Origin: Chitinophaga sp. S165
GTDB taxonomy: Bacteria > Bacteroidota > Bacteroidia > Chitinophagales > Chitinophagaceae
Reading direction: 5' to 3'
DNA: 64,000 nucleotides
Assembly (NCBI RefSeq): GCF_003182155.1
Contig: NZ_QGTG01000001.1
Location: 1,240,744-1,304,743, forward strand
Below the pieces are notes generated by a model. It was not told the origin of the DNA and ran no database searches. It saw nothing but the letters and a program-made list of their open reading frames with translations. Shown here piece after piece: positions 9,601 to 16,526 of the stretch. Within the stretch, counting starts at the first letter, position 1, and each line of letters opens with the position of its first letter. The translations under genes and the position numbers were made by a program.

Positions 9601-10341
9601 ATAGTTGCCCTTGTTAACGTTCATATACCCCGTGATCACCACGTTGCTCATTTCATAGTCCTTTCTGTTCAGGGTAATATTCAACACCAGGTTATTACCT
9701 TCTGTAACCAGCAGGGAGCCTGCCTGGGCCTTATTGACCGTATAGGCGGAATAGCCGTTGGCCGATTTCCGTACTGCTATTTCGAGCGATTCAAATCCCA
9801 GCATGGAAATCTGGATAACTGCATCTTCGGGCAGGTGGTTGAAATAGAAAGTACCGTTGTTGTTGGTAATAGTACCGTTAACGGTATTTTTAATTCTTAC
9901 TGACACGCCAGACAGCAGCTCACCGGTAGTGGCATGTATCACACCTGTGATAGTGGTAGGGGCCGGTAGTACATCCATTTTGCGTGACAGTACAATGGTT
10001 TTGTTCTTAATAAGATAAGTAACTGGCAGATCTTTCAGCATTTCGTCCAGAAATGCCGTTAAGGGCATATCCCTGGCAGAAAGTGAGGCTGTTGCGGTTT
10101 CGCTGATAGTATTAGTATTACTAAAAACAACATATCCGGTTTGCTGCTTTATTGCAGAAAAAATTTGTTTGTAAGGTATAGTTTCCCCCGATATAGAGAC
10201 TGTTTGCGCGTGGCCGGTGGCAGCGGCCTGCAGGATGAAGGTGACTAGTAGTACAGCGGTAAGTTTCATGGCCAGAAAGATTTTGGTTAGGTTGGCCCTT
10301 ATGACCCGGCAATCGGGTGGCCAATAGCGATTTTTTTGCAT
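6688..10341 (-). CDS. SusC/RagA TonB-linked outer membrane protein with STN domain
   Basis: A 1217-residue outer-membrane transporter. Order of domains: signal region (with internal ATG 10269 as alternative start, MKLTAVLLVTFILQ), STN signalling domain (about 55-115), carboxypeptidase-regulatory-like repeat (TGVIHATTGELLSGVSVRI), TonB plug with the SusC signature (IRIRGTSTILGNQEPLWVVDGI shows it), then the barrel ending in SISFNMTL. The STN domain means that substrate loading is reported to the FecR protein encoded upstream, which frees the ECF sigma factor. The gene is separated from fecR by a strong terminator, so it needs its own promoter, presumably the sigma factor target. Start 10341 is the first ATG; a TTG lies 9 bases earlier. 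Confidence 0.94.
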   Translation of the reverse strand: MQKNRYWPPDCRVIRANLTKIFLAMKLTAVLLVTFILQAAATGHAQTVSISGETIPYKQIFSAIKQQTGYVVFSNTNTISETATASLSARDMPLTAFLDEMLKDLPVTYLIKNKTIVLSRKMDVLPAPTTITGVIHATTGELLSGVSVRIKNTVNGTITNNNGTFYFNHLPEDAVIQISMLGFESLEIAVRKSANGYSAYTVNKAQAGSLLVTEGNNLVLNITLNRKDYEMSNVVITGYMNVNKGNYVGAVYSVKADDIKIAGETTIDQMLQGVVPGMSVMTQTGQVGSSPKIRIRGTSTILGNQEPLWVVDGIIQRDPLPIPNGNGSLAGDVSELRLIASNAIAWLNPNDIETITVLKDASATAIYGSQAANGVIVLTTKKGRPGQLAVSYSNSFSVGQRPDYRMYDLMNSQELMQFSKEVYANRDSYTNTVLPIGYGELIQQLQNKEIDYPTYLARYRKMENQNTDWFKLLFRNSFNQSHSVSISGGTEKIMNRTSFNMQQQKGEAKGNDLTTFSASTNTTLKFGKKLTVNFLLNGTIRETDGFGYGVAPFDYAYKTARTIPMYNDDGTFFFHEKVSTIASTSIPSKFSYLYNIQNELNNTGNKNTTTTLGSTIDVRYELAKGLEYQGLLAYTSATSSLKSFATELSYFATQYRGYEFGSVSSNSPEELASRLPFGGLTQLEGASVRGYTVRNALIYNRLFGQRHSMTLQGGVEARSSITEGSLNTRYGYLRYRGESFAPVPLMPAMITNNGAASLHEEMRLNSRIVNQESNFLSEYFSAVYAYDSRYIFNFNARLDASNRFGQDKNKRFQPTWSLGGRWRVANEKFLSTSSWLNALDLSATYGFQGNAVEAVSPYLIATDGGLNSQFKQYTLNIKSLPYPDLGWEKTRTWNFGLDISFWNGRLNATANYYGKISNVLATHQVPVENGMAAATVFGSQMENRGYDLIVSIVPVKTKDFTWQLSVNTGVAKNKVKENERVNMLEDYLNGQAIVNGEAYSTFYSYSYAGLNHNNGIPMFNNMDIKLTANDLDFLVKSGKLDPDFSGGANTMVRYRNISFYAQFAVAFGASKRIPAFYNASGAPTPEQNVPRILKDRWQHPGDELHTDVPVIPPGNPRYYELTLPQLNRSTTLTPFTMYNSSDYMVANADFIRCRQLSLNYEFGQSILERIHIKRLSTSLSLTNPFLISFDEKWRGYDPETAGWPARRMASISFNMTL

Positions 10342-10410
10342 AAATTGCAAGAGATTTGGTTGTTAATAATTGTGAATTGCAAAAGACACTTTGAACTAAC
10401 CAGGTCGTAT

Positions 10411-10441
10411 AAAACGTCACGGCCGCAATCCGTGACGTTTT
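10411..10441 (-). terminator. Intrinsic terminator between fecR-like gene and susC-like gene
   Basis: Perfect 12-bp stem (AAAACGTCACGG with CCGTGACGTTTT) around a 7-base loop, with T-runs at both ends. Read leftward it ends the sigma/FecR transcript just before the SusC gene. Confidence 0.8.
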
Positions 10442-10526
10442 TCGTTGATTGGTTAGTTTTTGACAATAAGAATCCTGACCGGAGTAATCCAGTCTTTAGT
10501 ACGCATCCGGCATAGCCTTGATAATT

Positions 10527-11720
10527 TTATTTATTAAGTACGATCAGCTTACGTCCTTCCACTCTAAAGTCGACCTGGAATCTTTTTAAAATATCCAGTA
10601 AATCCGTTAAGGCAATTTGTCTGGTCATTTCCCCGATAAACTTATCTGAATCAGGAATACCGTTTTCATAAACTACTTCTATATCATACCATCGTTCTAA
10701 TTCCCGCATTACCTCTTCAAGGTTTGCGCCGTCGAAGTTGAACAAGCCATTTTTCCAGGCTAATACTTTCTCCGGATCCTGGTTGTCTGTTACAGTGATC
10801 AGCTTATCTATTACTTTCGCTTGTTGATTGTGTTGCAGTGTTACAGCTTTCTTGAGATCTGTTGATGGCACTCCGACCCTTATACTACCGTTGATAAGTG
10901 TGGCGCGGATGGAGCGTTCGTTCTCGTAAGCATTCACATTAAAAGAAGTACCTAAGACTTCTATGTCAATCTTATCTTTGACTACTACTATAAATGGTTG
11001 ATTTGCATTTTTTACTACATCAAAATATACTTCTCCGGTAACTTCCACCCTTCTTTCATTACCTGCAAAGCTGGTAGGGAACCTGATAGAACTGGCGGCA
11101 TTCAGCCATACGTTCGAGCCATCAGGCAGTGTTACCTGGAATTGCCTGCCTGCCGGTGTGGTCATCTTATTATACTGAACATCCATGTTTCGCGCGGCCG
11201 TCGGGTCGTATACTAACTGCCCTTCAGACAATACGATAGAAGCGCCGCTCTGACTGGCTACTATACCGTTGCGCAAACTATCCAGTACGACTTCCCTGCC
11301 ATCGGCCAGTGTTAGAATAGCACCTTGTCTGCCGGGCTCGATATTAACCTGTACTGAAGCTATTCCACTATGATCATTACGCAGATGGGATGTCCAATAA
11401 TACGACCCTCCCATCAACAGCACAGCTATAGCTGCTGCCCAGCCCCATTTTCTCAGGTAAACGGGGCGCATACGAACAGGTACTGCATTAAATTCAGGAA
11501 TACGCTGGCCGATCTTATGGCTTATTCTATCTGAATCATAGGCATAAAATTGTTGCACCTGGGAGATCAGCCGTTGAGGATCAGTCATCTCTGTAAAGAG
11601 ATCACGATGGTGCTCTTCAGCATTGATCCAGGTTGTCAACTCGGCCTCTTCAGCTTCATTGAGGCTGTTATCAAGGTATTTGACAATTAATACGGCGATA
11701 TAATGATCCTTCTCTGTCAT
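10527..11720 (-). CDS. FecR family anti-sigma factor
   Basis: A 397-residue inner-membrane regulator. The N-terminal cytoplasmic part (about 1-87) holds the sigma factor, one membrane segment sits near 88-106 (GWAAAIAVLLMGGSYYW), then the periplasmic FecR domain (GRQFQVTLPDGSNVWLNAAS, and RRVEVTGEVYFDV), and a C-terminal DUF4974-like domain (FNFDGANLEEVMRELERWY) that contacts the STN domain of the SusC partner. It starts 58 bases after the sigma factor stop and is followed by a terminator and the SusC gene, the usual layout of a trans-envelope signalling system in Bacteroidota. Confidence 0.93.
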   Translation of the reverse strand: MTEKDHYIAVLIVKYLDNSLNEAEEAELTTWINAEEHHRDLFTEMTDPQRLISQVQQFYAYDSDRISHKIGQRIPEFNAVPVRMRPVYLRKWGWAAAIAVLLMGGSYYWTSHLRNDHSGIASVQVNIEPGRQGAILTLADGREVVLDSLRNGIVASQSGASIVLSEGQLVYDPTAARNMDVQYNKMTTPAGRQFQVTLPDGSNVWLNAASSIRFPTSFAGNERRVEVTGEVYFDVVKNANQPFIVVVKDKIDIEVLGTSFNVNAYENERSIRATLINGSIRVGVPSTDLKKAVTLQHNQQAKVIDKLITVTDNQDPEKVLAWKNGLFNFDGANLEEVMRELERWYDIEVVYENGIPDSDKFIGEMTRQIALTDLLDILKRFQVDFRVEGRKLIVLNK

Positions 11721-11778
11721 GCTATACTACCAAAACAACTAACCCTACATTATATACCGGTCTCTTTTAATATTTTTT

Positions 11779-12399
11779 TTACCGGTGGAGCATATTTAGG
11801 GCTAAAACGAGCATAGGCAAGGATAATAACTTATTTTTAAGGACGGCGGTGCGTAATAATCCCACTCCTTTGGCCTTTTGATTCAGTACTGTCTGATAGG
11901 CCATATTTAATTCAGCGGCAATTTCGGGAGCGCTTTTCCCTTCTATAATGGCAAGGTGTACAACTTGCCTGCACTGTGGCGGGAGCTTTTCTATTTCCCC
12001 TGAAATGAACTGCAGGACCTCTGTTTTGATATAAGCATTTTCTACATCTATAGAATAACGGTCGGCCCCCCTTTCTATTGAATGATGGATATCATCGTGC
12101 CGTTTCTGTGCTTTAATGTAATTGAGGGCCGCATTTTTAGCTGCAGTAAATAAGAAAGACTTCAGTTGACCTAACGAAGGAAAATCCTCTTTTCGTTGAA
12201 AAGCGTTGATAAAACATTCTGAAACAATATCCTCTGCTGCCATAGTATTACTTATCAGCTGTTCTGTAAAAAAACAGAGCGATCGCTGGAATAGCGTATA
12301 TACCTGGTGCAAAGCCTTTCTATCTCCCCGTTGAAAGGCGGAAATCAGCTCAAATTCGTCATATGCTGTTCTGGTTGACAATTCGTTAATTAACTCCAA
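11779..12399 (-). CDS. ECF RNA polymerase sigma factor (SusC/FecR-linked)
   Basis: A 206-residue ECF sigma factor. Region 2 covers about residues 20-85 (ISNTMAAEDIVSECFINAF) and region 4 about 138-185 (LPPQCRQVVHLAIIEGKSAPEIAA shows the start; helix-turn-helix NMAYQTVLNQKAKGV). It belongs to the Bacteroidota expansion of sigma factors that serve SusCD loci. No ATG lies at the N-terminus: an in-frame TGA is close upstream and the first Met is near residue 54, inside region 2, so the start must be a TTG (12399, or 12381 as alternative). The weak start may keep its level low. Its targets are probably the downstream SusC operon. Confidence 0.9.
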   Translation of the reverse strand: MELINELSTRTAYDEFELISAFQRGDRKALHQVYTLFQRSLCFFTEQLISNTMAAEDIVSECFINAFQRKEDFPSLGQLKSFLFTAAKNAALNYIKAQKRHDDIHHSIERGADRYSIDVENAYIKTEVLQFISGEIEKLPPQCRQVVHLAIIEGKSAPEIAAELNMAYQTVLNQKAKGVGLLRTAVLKNKLLSLPMLVLALNMLHR

Positions 12400-12701
12400 T
12401 TGGAATCACAAACTATGTCCAAAAAATTAAAGCTGCAAGTGTAGGGCTTAAATATTTTGGATATAATTAAACGGTGTCTAATATAATATGCCTGTTCGCT
12501 TATAAAATTCAGCTTCCTGATTTTTGAAATTACTTCCCTTTCAGCCGTTTACAACGGTACCGATCACCTGACCTACTATCTCTCAGATTATTAAGCTATT
12601 TAGCCTAAGTCCCCTGCTTTAGTTACACCTTGACTTTAGCTCTTAACACAACCAAATCGAGATGATCCTTGTAATAATAGGTAAACCAAACCATTCTCGT
12701 T
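12400..12701. other. Divergent intergenic region, sigma factor / CHRD lipoprotein
   Basis: About 300 AT-rich bases between two divergent genes. No gene is visible. It must hold promoters in both directions, but I see no clean TTTG-N19-TAnnTTTG match on either strand. Confidence 0.5.
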
Positions 12702-13514
12702 ATGAAAAATAAACATGTATTTGCCATGACCGCTCTCGCGCTCGCTGGTTTTACCTCTTTCTCATCCTGTAGTAGTGACGACGATGACGGGCCGATACTC
12801 GTGTTTGAGATCCCACTCAATGCTAAACTGGAGAACCCGGCACCTGCAGGCAGATCGGAAACGGGTTTACTAACCATGCAACTTTATGCAGACAATACCC
12901 TTGATTACAGTTTCAGAGTAGATAACCTTACCACCGGCGACGCACTTACTATGGCTCATTTCCATACAGGCGATCCGGTAACCAACGGGCCAATTATTCT
13001 TCCCTTCCCATCCTGGACCGGTAACGCCAGCAGCGGCACGTTCAGTTTACGGCAGTCTTTAGCGGATAGCCTGAAGAACCGGAGTAATGACATCTATTTC
13101 AACGTTCACTCCACTCAGCACCCTTCAGGCCTGGTACGCGGTACGGTAAACAGTGACCTGCTGCTGGCAGAAACCATAAATATGTCCGGCGCAAACGAAG
13201 TGCCTCCGGTAGTGACCACCGCCACCGGCGTCGCTTTGCTTCGCCTTACAGTGGACGGGAAACTATATTCTAAGGTAACCGTAACGGACCTTCCTCCTGC
13301 AGATGCGCTCACCATGGCACACATCCACGCCGGTGCTACCGGCGCTAATGGGGATGTGCTCGTCCCCCTCTGTGCCACAGCAGCTGACTTCGGAGTGTCC
13401 AAAATGACTCAGCTAAATGAGGCTACCGCCAATGCGCTGCGTACTCAGGCATTATATGTGAACGCGCACTCCAACAACTGGCCTGACGGCGTGATACGCG
13501 GACAGATACGTTAA
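12702..13514 (+). CDS. Lipoprotein with two CHRD domains
   Basis: A 270-residue protein with signal peptide and lipobox SSC at about residue 23, followed by the acidic SSDDDDG stretch that favours surface export of lipoproteins in Bacteroidota. Two CHRD domains follow (about 40-150 and 155-270): each has the AHxHxG core (TMAHFHTGDP, TMAHIHAGATG) and ends with VRGTVNSD or IRGQIR. CHRD domains were named from chordin; their bacterial role is unknown. The gene stands alone and converges with the next operon at a shared terminator. Confidence 0.88.
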   Translation: MKNKHVFAMTALALAGFTSFSSCSSDDDDGPILVFEIPLNAKLENPAPAGRSETGLLTMQLYADNTLDYSFRVDNLTTGDALTMAHFHTGDPVTNGPIILPFPSWTGNASSGTFSLRQSLADSLKNRSNDIYFNVHSTQHPSGLVRGTVNSDLLLAETINMSGANEVPPVVTTATGVALLRLTVDGKLYSKVTVTDLPPADALTMAHIHAGATGANGDVLVPLCATAADFGVSKMTQLNEATANALRTQALYVNAHSNNWPDGVIRGQIR

Positions 13515-13541
13515 CCGGAACTGATCGGATATATGGTAATA

Positions 13542-13590
13542 CAAACACGATGCTGCTTGCCGTTTACGGTAATGGCAAGCTGTCGTTTTG
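13542..13590. terminator. Two-way terminator between convergent genes
   Basis: Arms GCTTGCC (13555-13561) and GGCAAGC (13574-13580), extended outward by ACGA/TCGT and A/T-rich flanks (AAAC...GTTTTG). It lies between the stop of the CHRD gene and the end of the leftward gene, whose last codons it overlaps. Confidence 0.6.
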
Positions 13591-14076
13591 TACTGGTATA
13601 CTAATAGACTTAAGTGAATTATTGTAAATCCTTTTCATCTGATCTTTCATATTTTCAGCACTCAATCCCCAATATTCAGGGAGATTGACTAAAGAGTCTC
13701 TTCGTTTTTTGTTTAATGTAGGATTGAAAATCACACCATCTGTACTGCTATTATCAATCCAGTATTTAATCTTAGGCACATTTTCAACATAAAATGCTGA
13801 CATTGGTTGAGGTGGTGTATTCAATATCTGGTCAAAATAGAACTGACAGCTGTCTTTCTCTTTTAAGGCGGCATAACTGTAGCTGATCCAAAAGAGTATT
13901 TGTGGATGCCTTCTGACACTCAAAGCTTGCAGCAATTGAGTGTTAGCCTCCTTATACTTTTTCTGTTTGATCAGCTCTAATCCGTTCTTGTAAAACTTCT
14001 GAATATCATTAGTAGAAGAGGAAAAAGAAAGTAATCCTAGCAGGACGACGATCATAAATGAACTTTTCCTGAACAT
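13564..14076 (-). CDS. Small exported TPR-like protein, unknown function
   Basis: A 170-residue protein with an N-terminal signal (MFRKSSFMIVVLLGLLSFSSS) and a TPR-like helical pair at about 25-90 (FYKNGLELIKQKKYKEANTQ, then LLQALSVRRHPQILFWISYS). The rest is polar with no recognised motif. It starts 3 bases after the stop of the 14080-14421 gene, so the two are translated as a unit. Likely periplasmic. I do not recognise a named family. Confidence 0.65.
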   Translation of the reverse strand: MFRKSSFMIVVLLGLLSFSSSTNDIQKFYKNGLELIKQKKYKEANTQLLQALSVRRHPQILFWISYSYAALKEKDSCQFYFDQILNTPPQPMSAFYVENVPKIKYWIDNSSTDGVIFNPTLNKKRRDSLVNLPEYWGLSAENMKDQMKRIYNNSLKSISIPVQNDSLPLP

Positions 14077-14079
14077 GGG

Positions 14080-14421
14080 TTAGAATTTAAAGTTTAAAGT
14101 ATCGTTGGGAACTGTCAGATCGGGCGCTTCGTTATGAACGGGTTGTCTTATGAACATTACATCTTTGCGAACAAATAAGCCATAAGCAATTAAGAACACA
14201 CCAAGAATAAGAAACAACAGACCTGGTGAAGAACTCACTATTCCTCCTTTTAATCCTTTCAAGTCAGATGTGAACTTATATTCGCCCTTTATGCCCTCAT
14301 ACATCATCCTCCAGCTATGCCTTACGATTTGAAAACCGATGATAAGGCAAACTAACTTCAATATAAACAGCATCCAGAGGTTAGTCAGAATCAGGTTATT
14401 GTAATCAATTTTGGTATTCAT
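14080..14421 (-). CDS. Small membrane protein, unknown function
   Basis: A 113-residue protein with two membrane segments, at about 12-34 (LWMLFILKLVCLIIGFQIV) and 66-87 (PGLLFLILGVFLIAYGLF), and a polar C-terminus. It starts at an ATG and lies 3 bases before the TPR-like gene, which suggests a joint role at the inner membrane. No family recognised. Confidence 0.6.
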   Translation of the reverse strand: MNTKIDYNNLILTNLWMLFILKLVCLIIGFQIVRHSWRMMYEGIKGEYKFTSDLKGLKGGIVSSSPGLLFLILGVFLIAYGLFVRKDVMFIRQPVHNEAPDLTVPNDTLNFKF

Positions 14422-14611
14422 TCAAGCGCAATTAAAAAGGGATTAGTTAACCAGATGATGCCCGAAGCACGCCTTATTCCATACTTTTCCGTCTCAGAGC
14501 ATGCTTCAGAATCTTTTTAAAGACAAAGTTGGGCAAACTAAAATTTAATAACCATACCAACTAGTTTGTATTTTTAAGTCTCTGGCGGCTTCCCGCAACT
14601 AAATCATACAA

Positions 14612-14647
14612 ACAAAAGCCCGGCCTCTAAAGAAGCCGGACTTTTGT
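14612..14647. terminator. Intrinsic terminator after the SIMPL-domain gene
   Basis: Arms ACAAAAGCCCGGC and GCCGGACTTTTGT with one mismatch and a 10-base loop. A/T tails on both sides allow use in both directions; leftward it ends the 14686-15753 operon. The same AAAGCCCGGCTTC-type stem follows the tRNA gene at 18570. Confidence 0.75.
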
Positions 14648-14685
14648 CACACCCAATAATTCCAGGGGCAATGGATGAAGACCGG

Positions 14686-15297
14686 TTATTCAATCGCGAA
14701 ACTCACCAACAGGGAGAGATATTGATCCTCAACTGGTTTAAAGTAAAAATTCTCTTCCACTGTAGCTTCCTGGGGGGTAAGGTCTGTGACCATCAACACA
14801 GGGCCTAGTTTTTTATTGATCGTTTTTGCAATAATGGCAGCTTTATCTCTGCTATTGAGAAACGCGGTCTCGAAGTGTTTTTCATTTTTTACGACAGGTT
14901 TGAACTTTACCCGTGTGTTTGTGATGTTAACAACGTTGCCGTTCGCCAGTCTGGCAGCCTTCAACAGTTCATCGCGAGAAGAGGTTGTGAAAGTATATAA
15001 ACTTCCTTCCCTGAAAAGCTGTAAGGCCTGGTAGCTCATTCTATCTTCTTTAAACTGACTTTCGTTCAGACCAGCATCCTTTGCCTTTTTGAAAAAGTTG
15101 TTTTTAAGGTCTTCGAAAGATTTCCTGCTTTCTGCTTCTCCATACTCCACCGCTATGGTAAAATCTATCAGGTAAACTTCTACTTCACGGTTTATTTTGG
15201 CGATGCCACTAACCTGGATAGAGTGCATTTGCTGTTCCTGGGCATAGCTCCTTAATACGGACACCAATATGATGGCCGCCAATATCATTTTTTTCAT
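14686..15297 (-). CDS. SIMPL (DUF541) domain periplasmic protein
   Basis: A 203-residue exported protein: signal MKKMILAAIILVSVLRSYAQ followed by a SIMPL-type fold, with the family pattern of an N-terminal strand starting IQVSGIAKI, paired helices with many Lys/Glu (SFEDLKNNFFKKAKDAGL), and the later block LNSRDKAAIIAKTINKKLG. Known SIMPL proteins are periplasmic or surface proteins of poorly known role. It lies 30 bases after the stop of the membrane protein gene 15328-15753 and is followed by a terminator, so the two form an operon. Confidence 0.75.
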   Translation of the reverse strand: MKKMILAAIILVSVLRSYAQEQQMHSIQVSGIAKINREVEVYLIDFTIAVEYGEAESRKSFEDLKNNFFKKAKDAGLNESQFKEDRMSYQALQLFREGSLYTFTTSSRDELLKAARLANGNVVNITNTRVKFKPVVKNEKHFETAFLNSRDKAAIIAKTINKKLGPVLMVTDLTPQEATVEENFYFKPVEDQYLSLLVSFAIE

Positions 15298-15327
15298 CGT
15301 TGAAAGTTGAGTTGTGAAAGAATAATG

Positions 15328-15753
15328 CTAGGCAATCGTAAAGAGGAAGGACGCAACGATCATCCATGCGCCCACGATGATGCCCAGTATACCCAGTCTA
15401 CCCTGCTGGGGTGCAACTTGTGCACGAATACGTACTGCCTTTTCCTTTGCCTTTTCGTTGCCGGAAAGGAAGAATTTGTTGATGAGCGGGAACCCCAGTA
15501 AAAAACCCAGGCATGCTTCCACCAGGCTACCTGCAGTCAGCGTGATCCACCAGATAGGTGCGGAGGCAAGCCAACCTACATTTAAAACGGCGGTTACAAT
15601 ACCCCATATACCCCAGAAACAGAAAATAATCCCGATCCAACCCTGGTAGGGCTCCACCTTTTCCAACAGCTCCTTTGCATTGGGTTTTCTGGATAAAATC
15701 AGAGAGGGAACGGCGATGATGCTCAACAAGATTAATGTTATTCCGTAGATCAT
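15328..15753 (-). CDS. Four-helix inner membrane protein, unknown function
   Basis: A 141-residue protein with about four membrane segments (near 3-20, 38-60, 64-92 and 120-140) and a positively charged loop ([15 protein letters not shown]) between the third and fourth. No catalytic motif is visible. It heads a two-gene operon with the SIMPL-domain protein and has a good Bacteroidota promoter upstream (TTG-N20-TACCTTTG at 15844-15814). Confidence 0.65.
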   Translation of the reverse strand: MIYGITLILLSIIAVPSLILSRKPNAKELLEKVEPYQGWIGIIFCFWGIWGIVTAVLNVGWLASAPIWWITLTAGSLVEACLGFLLGFPLINKFFLSGNEKAKEKAVRIRAQVAPQQGRLGILGIIVGAWMIVASFLFTIA

Positions 15754-15813
15754 AATGTTGCATTTTTAGTTAAGAGATTGTTTGATACGGTATTGTTCCG
15801 TTTTGTTATGCAA

Positions 15814-15844
15814 CAAAGGTACTCTGCTACGGAGGGGGCGGCAA
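15814..15844 (-). promoter_or_regulatory. Bacteroidota-type promoter for the 15753 gene
   Basis: On the minus strand: -33 TTG (15844-15842), 20-base spacer, -7 TACCTTTG (15821-15814), which fits TAnnTTTG. The start codon lies about 60 bases downstream. Confidence 0.55.
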
Positions 15845-15884
15845 CATCGTATTCAGTGAAATTCAATACCCTGTTTTCAGGGGG

Positions 15885-16526
15885 TTAACTGAGGAGGCCT
15901 AGTTTGACGGCGTACCTGGTAAGGCCGGCAAGATTACGCACTTTCAGTTTTAGAATGAGGGTTTTACGATAACTTTCAATAGTATGTTTACTCAGGAAGA
16001 GTTTGTCAGCGATCTCCTGGGTGGTGTATTCTTCCGCGATCAGCTTAAGTACATCCTTCTCGCGGGAGGTGAGCATTTCAAGGGTTTCTTTTTCTTTGTT
16101 GAAAACGCTCTTAAGGTACTCCTGTTTCACAGCCTCTGAAAAATATTTCCCACCTTTGAGGATCATTTTGACAGCTGCCAGTAATTCGTCTGAATCTGCA
16201 TTTTTAGATAAAAAACCATCGACATTATTTTGGATAAGCGTATCTATCATATTACTGTCGGTGTGCATGCTTACCACCAGCGTGCTGATCTCGGGTCTCT
16301 TTTCCTTGATGTAATTATTCAGCGTGATGCCATCCATATCCGGCATGCTGATATCAGTAATAACAAGATCGACCTGCTCACCCTGATGCTGGTCGAGATA
16401 GTTCATCACCAATTGGCCATTATGCGCGTAGTAAAGCACATGAAGGTCTTTTTCCTGTACTATCAACCTGATAAGGCCTTCAAGGAATAATTTATGATCG
16501 TCTACAAGGATAATATTATGCTTCAT
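15885..16526 (-). CDS. NarL/FixJ-type response regulator
   Basis: A 213-residue regulator. Receiver domain at about 1-120 (IILVDDHKLF; phospho-acceptor Asp in ITDISMPDMDG; conserved Lys in LSKNAD) and LuxR-type helix-turn-helix at about 145-213 (LTSREKDVLKLIAEEYTTQE, LSKHTIESYRKTLILKL). The gene starts inside the end of the kinase gene (stop at 16516), so the pair is translationally coupled. ATG 16538 is an alternative start four codons earlier; I prefer 16526 because MKHNIILVDDH is the usual beginning. It is the output partner of the kinase. Confidence 0.93.
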   Translation of the reverse strand: MKHNIILVDDHKLFLEGLIRLIVQEKDLHVLYYAHNGQLVMNYLDQHQGEQVDLVITDISMPDMDGITLNNYIKEKRPEISTLVVSMHTDSNMIDTLIQNNVDGFLSKNADSDELLAAVKMILKGGKYFSEAVKQEYLKSVFNKEKETLEMLTSREKDVLKLIAEEYTTQEIADKLFLSKHTIESYRKTLILKLKVRNLAGLTRYAVKLGLLS

